DNA of 64,000 nucleotides from an uncultured Phascolarctobacterium sp. (lineage in GTDB: Bacteria; Bacillota; Negativicutes; Acidaminococcales; Acidaminococcaceae): assembly GCF_900753045.1 (NCBI RefSeq), contig NZ_CAADXO010000029.1, positions 1 to 64,000 on the forward strand, read 5' to 3'. How positions within the stretch are numbered: the first letter of the stretch is position 1; every line of letters starts with the position of its first letter. This document shows positions 61,579 to 64,000 of this stretch, piece by piece. The notes under the pieces were generated by a model, which worked only from the letters and a program-made list of their open reading frames with translations, was not told the DNA's origin and searched no databases. The translations under genes were made by a program, and so were the position numbers.

Positions 61579-64000
61579 TCACAAAAATCTGCCAGTAATA
61601 CTGTTTGCGTTTGCCTTAATCTCCGCCGGCGTTCCGCAAGCCACAATGCGTCCGCCTGCATCACCGCCGCCAGGTCCCATGTCAATTATATAGTCAGCGT
61701 TACGGATAACGTCCAGATCATGCTCAATGACAATAACCGTTGCCCCATTATCCAAAAGCGCCTGAAAAACCTCCAGCAGCACCTGCACATCAAGCGGATG
61801 CAGACCAATCGAAGGCTCATCAAAAACAAAGACAGAATCATGCTGAGTCTTGCCTATTTCACTGGCCAGCTTTAAACGCTGCGCTTCACCGCCGGATAAA
61901 CCAGGTGTTTCCTCGCCTAGCGTTAAATAACCAAGGCCCAGCTGACGCAGGACCTTCAGCTTTTGGCTGATGCCTTTCATATTTTTGCAGAAGCCAAGAG
62001 CAGTGTTTACGTCCATAGCCATCAGCTCCGGCAACGAAGCACTCTCCCCCGCCTCGTTCGTCAGCCTGATATCGTAGGCCGCCTTCGCGTACCGCGAACC
62101 GCGGCAGTCCGGGCATGGTATATCCACATCCGGCAAAAACTGTACGTCCAGACTGACAACGCCTGTGCCGTCGCATCCGGGGCAGCGAAGCGAGCCTGTA
62201 TTGTACGAAAAAGCACCTGCCTTATATTCATGCGCTTTAGCTTCCGGCAATTTGGCGTAGAGCTTACGCAAATCATCATGAATGCCTGCATAGGTAGCGA
62301 CAGTAGAACGGACGTTGATTCCGATAGGCGTAGCATCAATTAGCTTAACGTGCTCAATCCCCTCGGCATTAACGGCACGGATATGCTCAGGCAGCGCCTT
62401 GCCGTCAATCGCCGCAGCCAGCGCAGGTACAAGGCTTTCCAAAACCATTGTGGTTTTACCGGAACCGGATACACCGGTGACAACCGTCAGCCTGCCCTTC
62501 GGAATATCTATCTCCAATGGTTTAACGGTATGTATCAATGCAGTAGCAAGATGAATGGTGCCGTCAGCAAACAGCTCCTGCTTCTGAGCGCAACTTTTCC
62601 GCTTTGCCGCTGCCTTTCCGGCAAGGAATGGGCCGATTTGTGAAGCAGGATTTGCTTCTATCTCCGCTATCGTTCCCTGCGCAATTATATGGCCGCCGCC
62701 GGCACCTGCCTGCGGTCCCATTTCCACAAGCCAGTCTGCCTCCTGCAAAATCTGCGTATCATGGTCCACAAGGATTACAGAGTTGCCGTCTGCCACCAGG
62801 TCATGCATTACGCCGGTCAGTCCCACGATATTGGAAGGATGCAGACCGATTGACGGCTCATCCAGCACATAAAGAACTCCGGTAGTACGATTGCGGACAG
62901 CACGCGCCAGCTGCATCCGCTGCCTCTCCCCGGTAGAAAGTGTAGCAGCGGAGCGGTCAAGCGTAAGATAACCGAGTCCCAAATCCATAAGACGCTTCGC
63001 TGTGCCGGTAAATGCTTCGCAAATGCGTTCCTCCATCGGACGCATTGCCTCCGGCAGGCTTTCGGGAACACGCTGCACCCATGTCACAAGCTGTGCCAAC
63101 GTCATGCTGCAGGCCTCGTCCAATGAAATCCCTAACAGCTTCGGCGCACGCGCTGCTGCAGACAAACGCGTACCGTGGCAGTCGGGGCAGATATCTTCCT
63201 TCAAAAACTTTTCTACGCGCTTCATGCCCTTTTCATCTTTTACCTTAGACAACGCATTTTCGACTGTATAAACAGCGTTGAAGTAGGTAAAATCAAGCTC
63301 GGCAAAATCGTTGGAATTGCTTTTCTTCGGATGATAGAGAATATGCTTCTTTTCCGCAGGTCCGTGATAAACGATATCCTTCTCCTGCTCCGTCAGCTCA
63401 CGAAACGGCACATCTATGCGCACGCCCATCTCCTTGCAGACATCAGTCATCAACGACCACATGAGGCTGTTCCACGGCGCAACAGCGCCCTGCTCAATGG
63501 TAAGCGATTCATCCGGCACCAGCGTGCTTAAATCTACCGTGCGGACGCTGCCTGTACCGCTGCAGGTTTTGCAGGCTCCCTGCGAATTGAAGGCCAGCTC
63601 CTCGGCAGACGGCGCATAAAACTGCGCGCCACACTCCGGGCAGGTCAGCTTCTTGCCTGCGGCAACCAAAAGCGTCGGCTCCAGGTAATGTCCGTTGGGA
63701 CAACGATGGCTGGCAAGGCGCGAATACATAAGTCGCAAGCTGTTCAGCAGCTCCGTACCCGTGCCAAAGGTGCTGCGGATTCCCGGCACTCCCGGACGTT
63801 GGTGCAGCGCCAAGGCCGCAGGAACATACAAAACTTCATCTACGGAAGCTTTGGCGGCCTGCGTCATGCGACGGCGTGTATAGGTAGAAAGTGCCTCCAA
63901 ATAGCGGCGTGAACCTTCGGCGTACAGCACGCCAAGCGCCAATGAGGATTTGCCGGAGCCGGATACACCTGCAATGCCAACGATTTTCCCCAAGGGAATG
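61579..64000 (-). CDS. Class II excinuclease subunit UvrA-like protein (partial)
   Basis: About 807 residues visible; the frame runs off the right edge (IPLGKIVGIAGVSGSGKSS is at the edge), so the start is missing. Two ABC modules: Walker A GVSGSGKSS at the edge and GVSGSGKTT near the middle, signatures LSTGERQR and LSGGEAQR, Walker B VLDEPSIGLHP and VFDEPSIGLHP. Zinc-type CPECG and CPGCDGTG/CPDCRG motifs. The short length and form fit the UvrA2/drug-resistance-type branch that lacks part of the UvrB-contact region, rather than housekeeping UvrA. Acts on DNA in nucleotide excision repair or in tolerance to DNA-binding drugs. Confidence 0.85.
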   Translation of the reverse strand, partial: IPLGKIVGIAGVSGSGKSSLALGVLYAEGSRRYLEALSTYTRRRMTQAAKASVDEVLYVPAALALHQRPGVPGIRSTFGTGTELLNSLRLMYSRLASHRCPNGHYLEPTLLVAAGKKLTCPECGAQFYAPSAEELAFNSQGACKTCSGTGSVRTVDLSTLVPDESLTIEQGAVAPWNSLMWSLMTDVCKEMGVRIDVPFRELTEQEKDIVYHGPAEKKHILYHPKKSNSNDFAELDFTYFNAVYTVENALSKVKDEKGMKRVEKFLKEDICPDCHGTRLSAAARAPKLLGISLDEACSMTLAQLVTWVQRVPESLPEAMRPMEERICEAFTGTAKRLMDLGLGYLTLDRSAATLSTGERQRMQLARAVRNRTTGVLYVLDEPSIGLHPSNIVGLTGVMHDLVADGNSVILVDHDTQILQEADWLVEMGPQAGAGGGHIIAQGTIAEIEANPASQIGPFLAGKAAAKRKSCAQKQELFADGTIHLATALIHTVKPLEIDIPKGRLTVVTGVSGSGKTTMVLESLVPALAAAIDGKALPEHIRAVNAEGIEHVKLIDATPIGINVRSTVATYAGIHDDLRKLYAKLPEAKAHEYKAGAFSYNTGSLRCPGCDGTGVVSLDVQFLPDVDIPCPDCRGSRYAKAAYDIRLTNEAGESASLPELMAMDVNTALGFCKNMKGISQKLKVLRQLGLGYLTLGEETPGLSGGEAQRLKLASEIGKTQHDSVFVFDEPSIGLHPLDVQVLLEVFQALLDNGATVIVIEHDLDVIRNADYIIDMGPGGGDAGGRIVACGTPAEIKANANSITGRFL

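Noticed and set aside
63992..64000. TTG near 63993 as start of the UvrA-like gene
   Set aside because: The frame continues upstream as IPLG to the window edge and the Walker A follows within 20 residues, too close for a true N-terminus in this family.

Overview
The window reads as chromosomal DNA from a diderm Firmicute of the class Negativicutes, most likely the Acidaminococcaceae (Phascolarctobacterium or Acidaminococcus type). Firmicute hallmarks are the pyrBC-carAB-pyrKD-pyrFE operon behind a PyrR-type attenuator, the TrmK/Nif3/YhaM cluster, YqeG, YlbF and a DUF896 protein. A TonB-dependent receptor implies an outer membrane. The genus is inference; no rRNA is present.

Layout: 1-5.1 kb holds a partial exported/membrane protein (runs off the left edge), a FecCD-type ABC ATPase, a ferredoxin-nitroreductase, murB and a YlbF-family gene. 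Two families of intergenic repeats lie here: imperfect palindromes at 3.6-3.85 kb and two large multi-arm folded repeats at 5.2-5.8 kb. 5.8-13.8 kb carries a leftward series: trmK, Nif3-like, yhaM, YgjP-like, then an OmpR/PhoR-type two-component system, yqeG, a nitrilase-family gene and a VanX-like dipeptidase. 14-18.5 kb is pstS-pstC-pstA-pstB-phoU, with phased Pho-box-like repeats before pstS. An Rpn-family nuclease gene (18.6-19.5 kb) is bracketed by two copies of the same terminator. 19.9-29.7 kb is the complete pyrimidine operon. 29.7-35.3 kb has an acyltransferase, pgi, a SlyD-like FKBP, two secreted proteins and a DUF6508 gene.

35.4-38.7 kb is an AT-rich insert (TonB receptor plus binding lipoprotein) bounded by a 54-bp direct repeat of the iadA promoter region. 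After iadA comes a probable CbiR-type cobamide-remodelling gene behind a cobalamin riboswitch, then a FecCD-type ABC importer. 44.5-48.1 kb carries DUF896, an RluA-type synthase, class II aldolase and a beta-CASP metallo-hydrolase. 48.2-50.2 kb is a small accessory islet beside tRNA-Pro(CGG): a zinc-ribbon protein, several peptides too short for normal gene calling, a candidate convergent antisense RNA/peptide locus and a RhuM remnant. 50.3-55.5 kb has a DnaA-domain-like small protein, mscL, tyrS, brnQ, an Mrp ATPase and a YbaK-type deacylase. 55.6-58.5 kb is a redox operon (DUF134-NifX fusion, thioredoxin-thioredoxin reductase fusion, ferredoxin, membrane iron-sulfur protein) with a perfect inverted repeat over its -35. 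58.6-64 kb ends with a Cys-rich DUF6125-like protein, a F420-hydrogenase-beta-like protein, a DUF4160 gene pair and a partial class II UvrA (runs off the right edge).

The most notable items are the folded repeats at 5.2-5.8 kb, the convergent small-RNA/peptide locus at 48.7-48.9 kb, the riboswitch-CbiR link, the promoter-duplication-flanked TonB insert, and the redox operon with its operator.
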